Below, piece after piece: positions 14,536 through 20,627 of a stretch of DNA of 20,627 nt; the stretch's first letter is position 1; each line of letters opens with the position of its first letter. Source of the DNA: an uncultured Lewinella sp. (GTDB taxonomy: Bacteria > Bacteroidota > Bacteroidia > Chitinophagales > Saprospiraceae); NCBI GenBank assembly GCA_938021455.1, contig CALIGP010000235.1:1-20627 (forward strand). The letters are read 5' to 3'. A model generated the notes under the pieces. The model was not told where the DNA came from. It saw only the letters and a program-made list of their open reading frames with translations, and did no database searches. The position numbers were made by a program, and so were the translations under genes.

Positions 14536-15771
14536 TTACCGCTTCCACAACAAGCTCGAATCCCCATAACTGAGAAAGCGAAAGTTATTCTCCAGCGCAT
14601 AGCCGTAGATTCGTTTCCAGTCGTCCCCCACGAAGGCCGCCACGAGTAGTAATAAGGTCGAGTTGGGTTGATGGAAATTAGTGATCAGCCCATCCGCGAT
14701 TCTGATGTCGCTGGCGGGGGAGAGAAGAATACTGGTATAGCCGTTGAGTTGGTGATTACCGCTTAGGCTCATGAGATCACGAAGGCGTTCCAACCGTTCC
14801 AGGGAAGTTTTCTCCGGGAAGTCCGCTTCTTCCGCCGCCCATTGCCCGATGTGGGTGTTGAAACCGTCGGGCTGGTCGGAGCCACTGGCAATGTGAAACA
14901 GACTCTCCACGCAGCGCAAACTGGTGGTGCCCACACAAACGATCGGCTTACCGGCGGCGAGCTGCTTACAGATACGATCCACCAACGGAAGGTTGATCTC
15001 GAAATACTCCCGGTGCATCTCGTGCTCACCCAGGGTAGGGGAGGAGACGGGCTTAAAAGTGCCAGCGCCTACGTGTAGGGTTACCTCCTCCCAGTCTACA
15101 CCTCGTTTTTGCAGGGCCGTCAGAATTTCGGGGGTGAAGTGTAGGCCAGCCGTTGGTGCGGCGACGGAACCTTCCGTTTTGGCGAAGACGGTCTGGTAGC
15201 GATCCTGATCGGCGGCCTCCGTTTGCCGACCCAGGTAAGGCGGTAGCGGGATGCTGCCCGCCGCAGCCAGTACCTCGCCGAACGTAAGCCCTTCCCCCTC
15301 CGGTGTCCAACTAAAGTAGACATCAAAGGAGTTCCCCCGCTGTTTGCCCCGCTCAGCGGTGAGGGTGATCTGCTGGCCGTTAATCTCGACTTCCAGTTCG
15401 GCGACTCCGCTCTTCCAGCGGCGGTTACCGCCGATGAGGCATTTCCATTGCACCTGCGTTTGCGCCCCCAATGACATGGCGTACTCGACCGGTTGGAGGG
15501 GGTCGAGGCAAAAAATCTCCACCGGCCGCTTCCCCTCCCCAATCGGGAAGTGGAGCCGGGCGTGGATGACTCGCGTCCGGTTACCGATCAGTAAGGTCCC
15601 TGCCGGCAGGCGTTCCGGGAGGTCACGGAAGATCCCTTCTGAGATTTTTCCGTCCTGATAGACCAACTGTTTGGCCTCCTCTCGTCGAGCAACGGGGTGG
15701 CGGGCGATGCGCTCATCGGGCAGGTCATAAGTGAAGTCAGCAATGGACAGTTCGCGGGCGGAGCGGGGCAT
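14536..15771 (-). CDS. queA: S-adenosylmethionine:tRNA ribosyltransferase-isomerase
   Basis: QueA transfers and isomerises the ribosyl group of S-adenosylmethionine to make epoxyqueuosine at position 34 of tRNAs with GUN anticodons. The 411-residue protein shows FTYDLPDERIARHP (13-26), a family N-terminal pattern, GSIPLPPYLGR (172-182), VAAPTAGLHF (203-212) and HVGAGTFKPV (about 235). It is longer than the E. coli enzyme (356 residues), with extra length spread through the protein. The start ATG at 15769-15771 sits 27 nt from a good -7 element. The gene is divergent from sppA and convergent with the sulfatase, so it is probably monocistronic. Other queuosine genes are not in the window. Confidence 0.94.
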   Translation of the reverse strand: MPRSARELSIADFTYDLPDERIARHPVARREEAKQLVYQDGKISEGIFRDLPERLPAGTLLIGNRTRVIHARLHFPIGEGKRPVEIFCLDPLQPVEYAMSLGAQTQVQWKCLIGGNRRWKSGVAELEVEINGQQITLTAERGKQRGNSFDVYFSWTPEGEGLTFGEVLAAAGSIPLPPYLGRQTEAADQDRYQTVFAKTEGSVAAPTAGLHFTPEILTALQKRGVDWEEVTLHVGAGTFKPVSSPTLGEHEMHREYFEINLPLVDRICKQLAAGKPIVCVGTTSLRCVESLFHIASGSDQPDGFNTHIGQWAAEEADFPEKTSLERLERLRDLMSLSGNHQLNGYTSILLSPASDIRIADGLITNFHQPNSTLLLLVAAFVGDDWKRIYGYALENNFRFLSYGDSSLLWKR

Positions 15772-15797
15772 ACGAAAACAAATTCTGGCGTGAGCGG

Positions 15798-15805
15798 CAA
15801 AGATA
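15798..15805 (-). promoter_or_regulatory. queA: -7 promoter element for queA
   Basis: On the minus strand this reads TATCTTTG, a full match to TAnnTTTG, followed by GCCGC. It sits 27 nt upstream of the queA ATG. No clear TTTG lies 19-22 nt further upstream, so the -33 part is weak. Confidence 0.5.
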
Positions 15806-15872
15806 ATCGCTACGTAGCCCTTCTTTAGGCTATAAAAAGGCGACGTTCATCGAAAAGCGGCTAACATCCAGG

Positions 15873-15906
15873 CTTGGTATACGTTATTTGCATCCTATTA
15901 GGTTTG
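15873..15906 (+). promoter_or_regulatory. sppA: Promoter for sppA
   Basis: TAGGTTTG (15899-15906) is a full match to TAnnTTTG, and CTTG (15873-15876) 22 nt before it is a 3 of 4 match to the -33 TTTG. Transcription would start near 15913, giving a leader of about 45 nt before the ATG at 15960. Confidence 0.55.
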
Positions 15907-15959
15907 ATTGGTAAAAGCTAATCAGGCTCCAAATCTCAAGACTGGTAATTCAATTATAG

Positions 15960-17747
15960 ATGTCTAACTTCTTTAAAATTTTACTAGGCTCTTGCCTGGG
16001 TACCGCCATCGCGCTGATCGCAATGTTCTTCATCGGCTTTTCCGCCATTGTTGGCCTGGCCAGTTCCGGAGAACAAAAACCCAAGGTGGAGGCCAATTCC
16101 ATTCTTACGCTCGATCTGGCCAGCGTGCCAGAACTCACGGGGAACGCTCCCCTTGATGGCGGTTTTGGGCTTGCTTTCGATACCGACGAAGTAGTGGGAC
16201 TCCACGATGTGGTTCGTTCGATTGAAAAAGCGAAGACGGATGATAACATCAAAGGCATCTACCTCAGTAGTATGACCAACGGGGTGGCCTACACCAGCTT
16301 GCGCACGGTGCGTCAGGCACTGGAAGACTTTCGGGAGTCCGGTAAGTTCGTTGTCAGCTACGCCCCACTCTATGAGCAACGGGCCTACTATCTGGCCAGT
16401 GCCGCTGACGAGGTGTACATGGGCCCGCTGGGTGCCGTTGATTTCAGAGGCATTGGAGCTGAGATTCCTTTCTACAAAAACATGCTCGACAAAGTCGGTA
16501 TCAAGTTCGAGATATTCTACGCTGGAGACTTTAAGAGTGCAACGGAACCTTTCCGCCGGACAGAGATCAGTGAGAATAACCGCATCCAAACGCGCCAGTA
16601 CCTCGAAGGACTGATGAAGTACATGCTGCAGGACATTGGCGCAAGCCGAAACATCGACCCCGCTCAGCTTAGAACCTACGCCGACGAGATCACCGGCTGG
16701 AAAGATCAGGCAGCGGTAGACGCCGGACTGATTGACGGCATTAAGCGTCGGACTGAAGTCGACGCCCGGCTGCACGAACTGGTCGGTTTTGAGATGGACC
16801 AAAAACTGAAGACCATCGACCTGCAGGCGTATTTCGAGGCTCGCATGAAAAAACTCAAAGGAGGCGGCAGTAGCGAAGTAGCGGTACTGATTGCTGAAGG
16901 CTCCATCGTTGATGGTAAGGGAGATCTCGGGGCGATTGGGGACAAAAAGTACGTTGACGAAATTGAACGATTGACTGAAGACGATGACATCAAGGCCGTC
17001 GTACTTCGCGTAAATAGTGGTGGCGGCAGCGCCAGTAGCTCCGAAAACATCTGGTATGCGGCGGAGCAACTCAAGGCGGCCGGCAAACCTTTTGTGGTGA
17101 GCATGGGCGACTACGCCGCTAGTGGTGGTTACTACGTTGCGGCTGGCGCCGATTCCATCTTCGCCGAGCCAACTACAATTACCGGCTCCATCGGGGTCTT
17201 CATGATGTTCCCCATCGTGAAGGAAATGATGAACGATAAAATCGGGATCAACTTTGACACGGTCAATACTACTCGTAACTCTAATGCCTTCAGCACCTTC
17301 CGGGGGCTTGGGGACGAAGAGCGTGTCATCTTGAAGGCGCGTACCGAAATGATCTATAATACCTTCCTGCAGCGGGTCGCTGATGGGCGGGGAATTCCTT
17401 TTAAAACCGTGGAAGAGATTGCTCGCGGACGAGTCTACACCGGCGAACGTGCCATTGAGATTGGCCTCGTGGATCGCTTGGGCGGACTCGATGCGGCCAT
17501 CCGTAGCGCCGCCAACCTGGCCTCTCTGGAAACGGATGACTACAGCGTTGGCCATTACCCTAAAATAAAACCACCCTTGGAGCAGCTGATCGAAGATCTT
17601 CTCGGGGAAGATGCGACTAAGGGCTTTGGTAACGCTGCCCTGAAAGACCAGCTTGGAGAAGAGAACTACGAGTACTTCAAATTCTTGCGGGAGACTACCC
17701 GCGCCCAGGGCGCCCAGGCCCGGATGACGGAGATGGTGAAATTCTAA
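15960..17747 (+). CDS. sppA: Signal peptide peptidase SppA, long (67-kDa) type
   Basis: SppA is a membrane-bound serine protease that degrades signal peptides left after secretion. The 595-residue protein has an N-terminal membrane anchor (about 7-33) and two tandem peptidase S49 domains, as in the E. coli 67-kDa form. The Ser-Lys dyad is visible: Lys192 in GDFKSATEPFRR (N-terminal domain) and Ser388 in DYAASGGYYVAAGAD (C-terminal domain). LRVNSGGGSASSSE (349-362) and TGSIGVF (408-414) are family motifs. Residues 57-90 before the first domain are less conserved. A good promoter precedes it and a terminator (17778-17812) follows, so it is probably transcribed alone. The minus-strand open frame of 523 codons opposite it is a shadow of its codon use. 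Confidence 0.96.
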   Translation: MSNFFKILLGSCLGTAIALIAMFFIGFSAIVGLASSGEQKPKVEANSILTLDLASVPELTGNAPLDGGFGLAFDTDEVVGLHDVVRSIEKAKTDDNIKGIYLSSMTNGVAYTSLRTVRQALEDFRESGKFVVSYAPLYEQRAYYLASAADEVYMGPLGAVDFRGIGAEIPFYKNMLDKVGIKFEIFYAGDFKSATEPFRRTEISENNRIQTRQYLEGLMKYMLQDIGASRNIDPAQLRTYADEITGWKDQAAVDAGLIDGIKRRTEVDARLHELVGFEMDQKLKTIDLQAYFEARMKKLKGGGSSEVAVLIAEGSIVDGKGDLGAIGDKKYVDEIERLTEDDDIKAVVLRVNSGGGSASSSENIWYAAEQLKAAGKPFVVSMGDYAASGGYYVAAGADSIFAEPTTITGSIGVFMMFPIVKEMMNDKIGINFDTVNTTRNSNAFSTFRGLGDEERVILKARTEMIYNTFLQRVADGRGIPFKTVEEIARGRVYTGERAIEIGLVDRLGGLDAAIRSAANLASLETDDYSVGHYPKIKPPLEQLIEDLLGEDATKGFGNAALKDQLGEENYEYFKFLRETTRAQGAQARMTEMVKF

Positions 17748-17777
17748 GCTCTACCTTACATATAGCATCAAATGAAT

Positions 17778-17812
17778 GCCCGTTCTCCTTTGGTGAACGG
17801 GCCTTCGTTTTT
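17778..17812 (+). terminator. Intrinsic terminator after sppA
   Basis: GCCCGTTC (17778-17785) pairs perfectly with GAACGGGC (17795-17802) around a 9-nt loop, and a run of five T residues (17808-17812) follows after CTTCG. It lies 30 nt past the sppA stop codon. Confidence 0.85.
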
Positions 17813-17890
17813 ATTGGTGATTGATTTAGTGACAGTAGGGGGCAAATCCTCCGGCTAACTTTATCTTCGCCCTCGATTAAAAGCCTGATC

Positions 17891-18322
17891 ATGATTCAAA
17901 GAATTCAATCCATCTTTCTCTTCCTGGCCTCCGGTTCCTGTTTTGGCCTCTTCGGTACCGATATGGCGGACACCCCTCAGCCCGTTGCGGAGAGTGCCCT
18001 GTTCCAGGATGCCAGCTTCGACCTGTTTGACGACCCCGTTCTTATTGGCGCCTTTGCGCTGGCGGGGGTACTCTTCCTGGCGAATATCTTTCTCTTTAAG
18101 AACCGACCGCTGCAGATGAAGATCAACGTTGCTGCTGCAGTAGCCCTTGGAATAGGGGTCGGTTATGGCCTCGTTCGGCTCTTCACGGATAGCGCTGTGA
18201 ATATGGCATTCCCCGACTTTGGGGTGGCTTTTCCGGTGTTGGCCATCGTTTTTGGTGTTCTCGCCAGCCACTATATCAAGAGCGATGAGAAGTTAGTGCG
18301 AAGTGCTGATCGCCTTAGATAG
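17891..18322 (+). CDS. DUF4293 family membrane protein
   Basis: A 143-residue membrane protein. Four hydrophobic helices are visible, at about 5-22, 50-70, 77-97 and 106-127, with an acidic loop (DTPQPVAESALFQDASFDLFDD) after the first. The N-terminus MIQRIQSIFLFLA and the C-terminus DEKLVRSADRLR are the conserved ends of DUF4293, a family found in Bacteroidota and of unknown function. The start is ATG at 17891. TATCTTCG (17862-17869), 21 nt before the ATG, resembles a -7 element at 7 of 8 positions but lacks a good -33. The gene lies between the sppA terminator and the mscL promoter. Confidence 0.85.
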   Translation: MIQRIQSIFLFLASGSCFGLFGTDMADTPQPVAESALFQDASFDLFDDPVLIGAFALAGVLFLANIFLFKNRPLQMKINVAAAVALGIGVGYGLVRLFTDSAVNMAFPDFGVAFPVLAIVFGVLASHYIKSDEKLVRSADRLR

Positions 18323-18371
18323 TCGTTTAAACGCCTGTTTTTGACCGATAAAACCTATCTTTAAGACCATC

Positions 18372-18404
18372 TTGACATAGTTACGTGTAGGTACTCTATA
18401 TTGG
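18372..18404 (+). promoter_or_regulatory. mscL: Promoter for mscL
   Basis: TTGACA (18372-18377) and TATATTGG (18397-18404) are separated by 19 nt. The second box matches TAnnTTTG at 7 of 8 positions, and the first also resembles a classical -35. The transcript would begin near 18411, some 48 nt before the ATG at 18459. Confidence 0.55.
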
Positions 18405-18458
18405 GGCCGCTTACTACTCACCCGCATCACTCGTTTAGTGGTGCACAACTTACTGCAG

Positions 18459-18863
18459 ATGTTACAGGAATTTAAGGAATTTATCATGAAGGGCAACGTG
18501 CTCGAACTGGCCGTGGCGGTTATCATCGCCGGAGCTTTCGGTGCCATTGTTGGATCCTTTACAAACGACGTTTTGATGCCACCCATCGGTCAGGCCATGG
18601 GAGGTGTTGACTTCAACGAATTGAAGTACGCCCTTTCGCCAGACGTTGTTGGCGCAGACGGAGTCGTCACCGAAGGTGCTGCCATTCGGTATGGTAAATT
18701 CATTCAGACGATTATTGACTTCATTATCATTGCTTTCGTAGTCTTTATGGTTGTTCGTACGTACAACAAGATGACCGCAGAGCCAGAAGTAGAAGCCGCT
18801 CCGGCTGGACCGTCCGAAACGGACCTTCTCGCGGAGATTCGCGACTTGCTGGCTAAGAAGTAA
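18459..18863 (+). CDS. mscL: Large-conductance mechanosensitive channel
   Basis: MscL opens under high membrane tension to release solutes during osmotic downshock. The 134-residue protein shows MLQEFKEFIMKGNVLELAVAV at the N-terminus, the amphipathic S1 helix and start of TM1, then GAFGAIVGSFTNDVLMPPIG, which is the gate-lining TM1 end and the first family signature. A periplasmic loop (about 50-78) and TM2 (about 83-105, TIIDFIIIAFVVFMVV) follow, then an acidic linker and a C-terminal helix (ETDLLAEIRDLLAKK) as in the usual five-helix bundle. The ATG at 18459 is preferred to GTG 18438 because the shorter N-terminus matches known MscL starts. Own promoter and terminator flank it. Confidence 0.95.
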   Translation: MLQEFKEFIMKGNVLELAVAVIIAGAFGAIVGSFTNDVLMPPIGQAMGGVDFNELKYALSPDVVGADGVVTEGAAIRYGKFIQTIIDFIIIAFVVFMVVRTYNKMTAEPEVEAAPAGPSETDLLAEIRDLLAKK

Positions 18864-18884
18864 TTCTAGTCTCACCCAAACAGT

Positions 18885-18930
18885 AAAGACCCGGTTCTCC
18901 GTAAGGAGGGCCGGGTCTTTGTATTTACAG
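18885..18930 (+). terminator. Intrinsic terminator after mscL with GNRA-type loop
   Basis: AAAGACCCGG (18885-18894) pairs with CCGGGTCTTT (18911-18920). The stem extends inward by two G-T pairs and CTCC/GGAG to a GTAA tetraloop (18901-18904), a stable GNRA form, for 16 pairs in total. The tail TTTGTATTT is only moderately T-rich. It ends mscL transcription before the ABC gene. Confidence 0.8.
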
Positions 18931-19016
18931 GCCCCTGCCTCGGTAACCTTCCCTGCACCTGGCCTGATGACTACTGGTAGGAAACAGTTTATTCTCCTCG
19001 GCGTTACTGTTTGTCT

Positions 19017-20627
19017 ATGGATAGAAAAAGAGGTAGAGGAGCAAAAGAAGAAAAGAAAGGCTGGCGGGATCAATTAGCCGCGCTTAAAAATGTACCCCTC
19101 TTTTTACAATTGATTTGGCGGACGAGCCCGCAGCTGACCGTTATCAACGTTGTACTACGGATCCTCCAGGCAGCGCTGCCCACGGCTATCCTCTACGTCG
19201 GGAAACTGATTATTGACGAGGTGCTACTCCTGCTCGATGGCTCCGGAGACACTACCTTCTTATGGCAGATGGTCGCCTTAGAATTCGGGCTGGCATTAGC
19301 TTCCGACTTACTTTCAAGAGGTATTTCATTAGTAGACGGCTTATTAACGGATCTGATCTCCAATACCACCAGTGTAGAAATAATGCGGCATGCTGCTACG
19401 CTGGACCTCTATCAATTTGAAGACGCAGACTTTTACGATAAACTCGAGAGAGCCCGCCAATCTACTAGTCGTCGATCTATCTTACTCTCCCAACTGCTGG
19501 CGCAGTTCCAGAGTCTAATTACTCTACTGGTGCTTGGCGTTAGTGTGATTGCCTTCAATCCCTGGCTTATTCTGCTATTGGTCCTCGCGGTCCTGCCCAG
19601 CTTCATTCAGGAGAATTATTTCAACCAGCAAAAGTATAGCCTCACCCGTAGCTGGACCCCTGAGCGCAGAGAACTGGATTATCTCCGTTTCATCGGTGCC
19701 AGCGACGTGACGGCCAAAGAGGTGAAGATTTTTGGCCTGGCGGACTTCATTACCGATCGCTTCGAGGAACTCTCCATGAAGTACTATTACCTCAACCGAA
19801 ACCTTAGCATTCGCCGGGCGGGGTGGGGGGCTTTCTTTGGCGGCATTAGCTCCTTAACCTATTATGGTGCCTATGTACTCATCATCCTGCAAACCATCAA
19901 TGGGCAAGTTTCTGTGGGGACGCTGACCTTTCTCGCGGGCGCTTTCCGAAGGATGCAACAAGGCTTACAGACCATTTTGTCACGAGTGGCTACCATCGGG
20001 GAAAATGCCCTTTACCTGCAAGACCTTTTCGACTTTCTGAAAATCAGACCAGGAATTGCGGATCGCTCCGATGCGTTACCGTTTCCGGTCAAAATCGAAA
20101 AAGGATGGGTCTTTGAAAACGTCAGCTTCCGTTATCCGGGGGCGGAAAAGTTTGCCATTGAAGACCTTAGCTTTGAATTGCCGGTGGGGACCAAGTTGGC
20201 ATTAGTGGGTGAAAATGGAGCGGGCAAAACAACCCTGGTGAAACTATTAGCCCGTTTATACGAGCCTACTTCCGGCCGGATTTTGCTGGATGGCCGGGAC
20301 CTGAAAGAATACAAATTGGAGGAGTTGAGGGACAATGTTGGTGTCATCTTTCAGGACTTCTTCCGCTACCAACTTACGGCCCGGGAGAACATTGCCATCG
20401 GCCGAATTGAAGAGCTCGAGGAGTCTGGTCGAATCGAAGAGAGCGCCATCAAATCACTGGCGGCTGAAGTCATCGACAGCTTACCCGAAAAGTATGATCA
20501 ATTGCTTGGTCGCCGCTTCGCCGGTGCCATGGATCTCAGTGGTGGACAGTGGCAAAAAATAGCCCTCGCCCGCGCTTACATGAGGGACGCTCAATTACTT
20601 ATTTTGGATGAGCCAACCAGTGCCCTG
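19017..20627 (+). CDS. ABC exporter, fused membrane and ATPase domains, cut at window end
   Basis: 537 codons are present and the frame stays open to the window end. The N-terminus is charged (MDRKRGRGAKEEKKG). Residues about 30-330 are an ABC type 1 transmembrane domain with hydrophobic helices near 42-64, 81-105, 163-195 and 285-310. Residues about 355-537 are the ATPase: Walker A GENGAGKTT (399-407, Lys405 region), Q-loop FQDFF (near 447), signature LSGGQ (near 506) and Walker B LLILDEPTSAL at the end, where the frame is cut. It is a half-transporter of the exporter type that would work as a dimer, exporting a lipid, peptide or drug; the substrate cannot be read. The start ATG follows a terminator, so it begins a new unit. 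The H-loop and stop lie outside the window. Confidence 0.93.
   Translation, partial: MDRKRGRGAKEEKKGWRDQLAALKNVPLFLQLIWRTSPQLTVINVVLRILQAALPTAILYVGKLIIDEVLLLLDGSGDTTFLWQMVALEFGLALASDLLSRGISLVDGLLTDLISNTTSVEIMRHAATLDLYQFEDADFYDKLERARQSTSRRSILLSQLLAQFQSLITLLVLGVSVIAFNPWLILLLVLAVLPSFIQENYFNQQKYSLTRSWTPERRELDYLRFIGASDVTAKEVKIFGLADFITDRFEELSMKYYYLNRNLSIRRAGWGAFFGGISSLTYYGAYVLIILQTINGQVSVGTLTFLAGAFRRMQQGLQTILSRVATIGENALYLQDLFDFLKIRPGIADRSDALPFPVKIEKGWVFENVSFRYPGAEKFAIEDLSFELPVGTKLALVGENGAGKTTLVKLLARLYEPTSGRILLDGRDLKEYKLEELRDNVGVIFQDFFRYQLTARENIAIGRIEELEESGRIEESAIKSLAAEVIDSLPEKYDQLLGRRFAGAMDLSGGQWQKIALARAYMRDAQLLILDEPTSAL

Noticed and set aside
15984..17555. 523-codon open frame on the minus strand opposite sppA
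   Set aside because: It is fully antisense to a clear SppA gene with intact active-site residues; the open frame arises from codon bias, and its translation shows no domain.
18438..18458. GTG start for mscL
   Set aside because: It adds seven residues before the conserved N-terminus; the ATG at 18459 matches the usual MscL start.

Overview
The window looks like chromosomal DNA of a free-living, probably marine or halotolerant member of the Bacteroidota, perhaps Saprospiria (Lewinella-like). This is inferred from several signs: promoters of the Bacteroidota type (TTTG then TAnnTTTG), few Shine-Dalgarno sequences, a DUF4293 protein (a family typical of Bacteroidota), a TPR-rich hybrid-like sensor kinase, and the pairing of a NhaD antiporter with MscL. 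There are no rRNA, tRNA, CRISPR, phage or transposase genes. Most genes are housekeeping or stress genes in short transcription units.

Region by region. 1-360 holds a strong terminator hairpin for a gene lying upstream, then an intergenic repeat. 361-1889 holds a hydrolase/OsmC fusion (minus strand) divergent from a small protein gene (plus strand), with a promoter and a palindrome between them. 1901-7856 is a minus-strand signalling block: a TPR sensor histidine kinase, a receiver domain fused to a thioredoxin-reductase-like flavoprotein, and the probable partner of that fusion, a histidine kinase with a cyclic-nucleotide-binding-like domain. 7996-10613 (plus) holds a four-helix membrane protein, trmD and a mannose-1-phosphate guanylyltransferase. 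10767-12529 is a two-gene unit of NhaD and a small lipoprotein. 12712-14529 is a secreted sulfatase, convergent with queA (14536-15771). 15960-20627 (plus) holds sppA, a DUF4293 membrane protein, mscL and the start of an ABC exporter cut by the window edge.

How the genes work together. The clearest functional pair is the kinase at 6444-7856 and the receiver-flavoprotein at 4683-6356. Together they look like a two-component system whose output is a redox enzyme rather than a DNA-binding protein. The flavoprotein lacks the CxxC expected of thioredoxin reductase. TrmD and QueA both modify tRNA. NhaD and MscL both serve salt and osmotic balance, and their upstream regions share a short motif.

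The most unusual non-coding signal is a set of degenerate interspersed repeats and 8-nt-period tandem repeats lying exactly at gene boundaries (about 274-372, 4634-4680, 6385-6430, 7941-7985, 8624-8774, 9462-9530). One of them runs into the TTG start codon of trmD.
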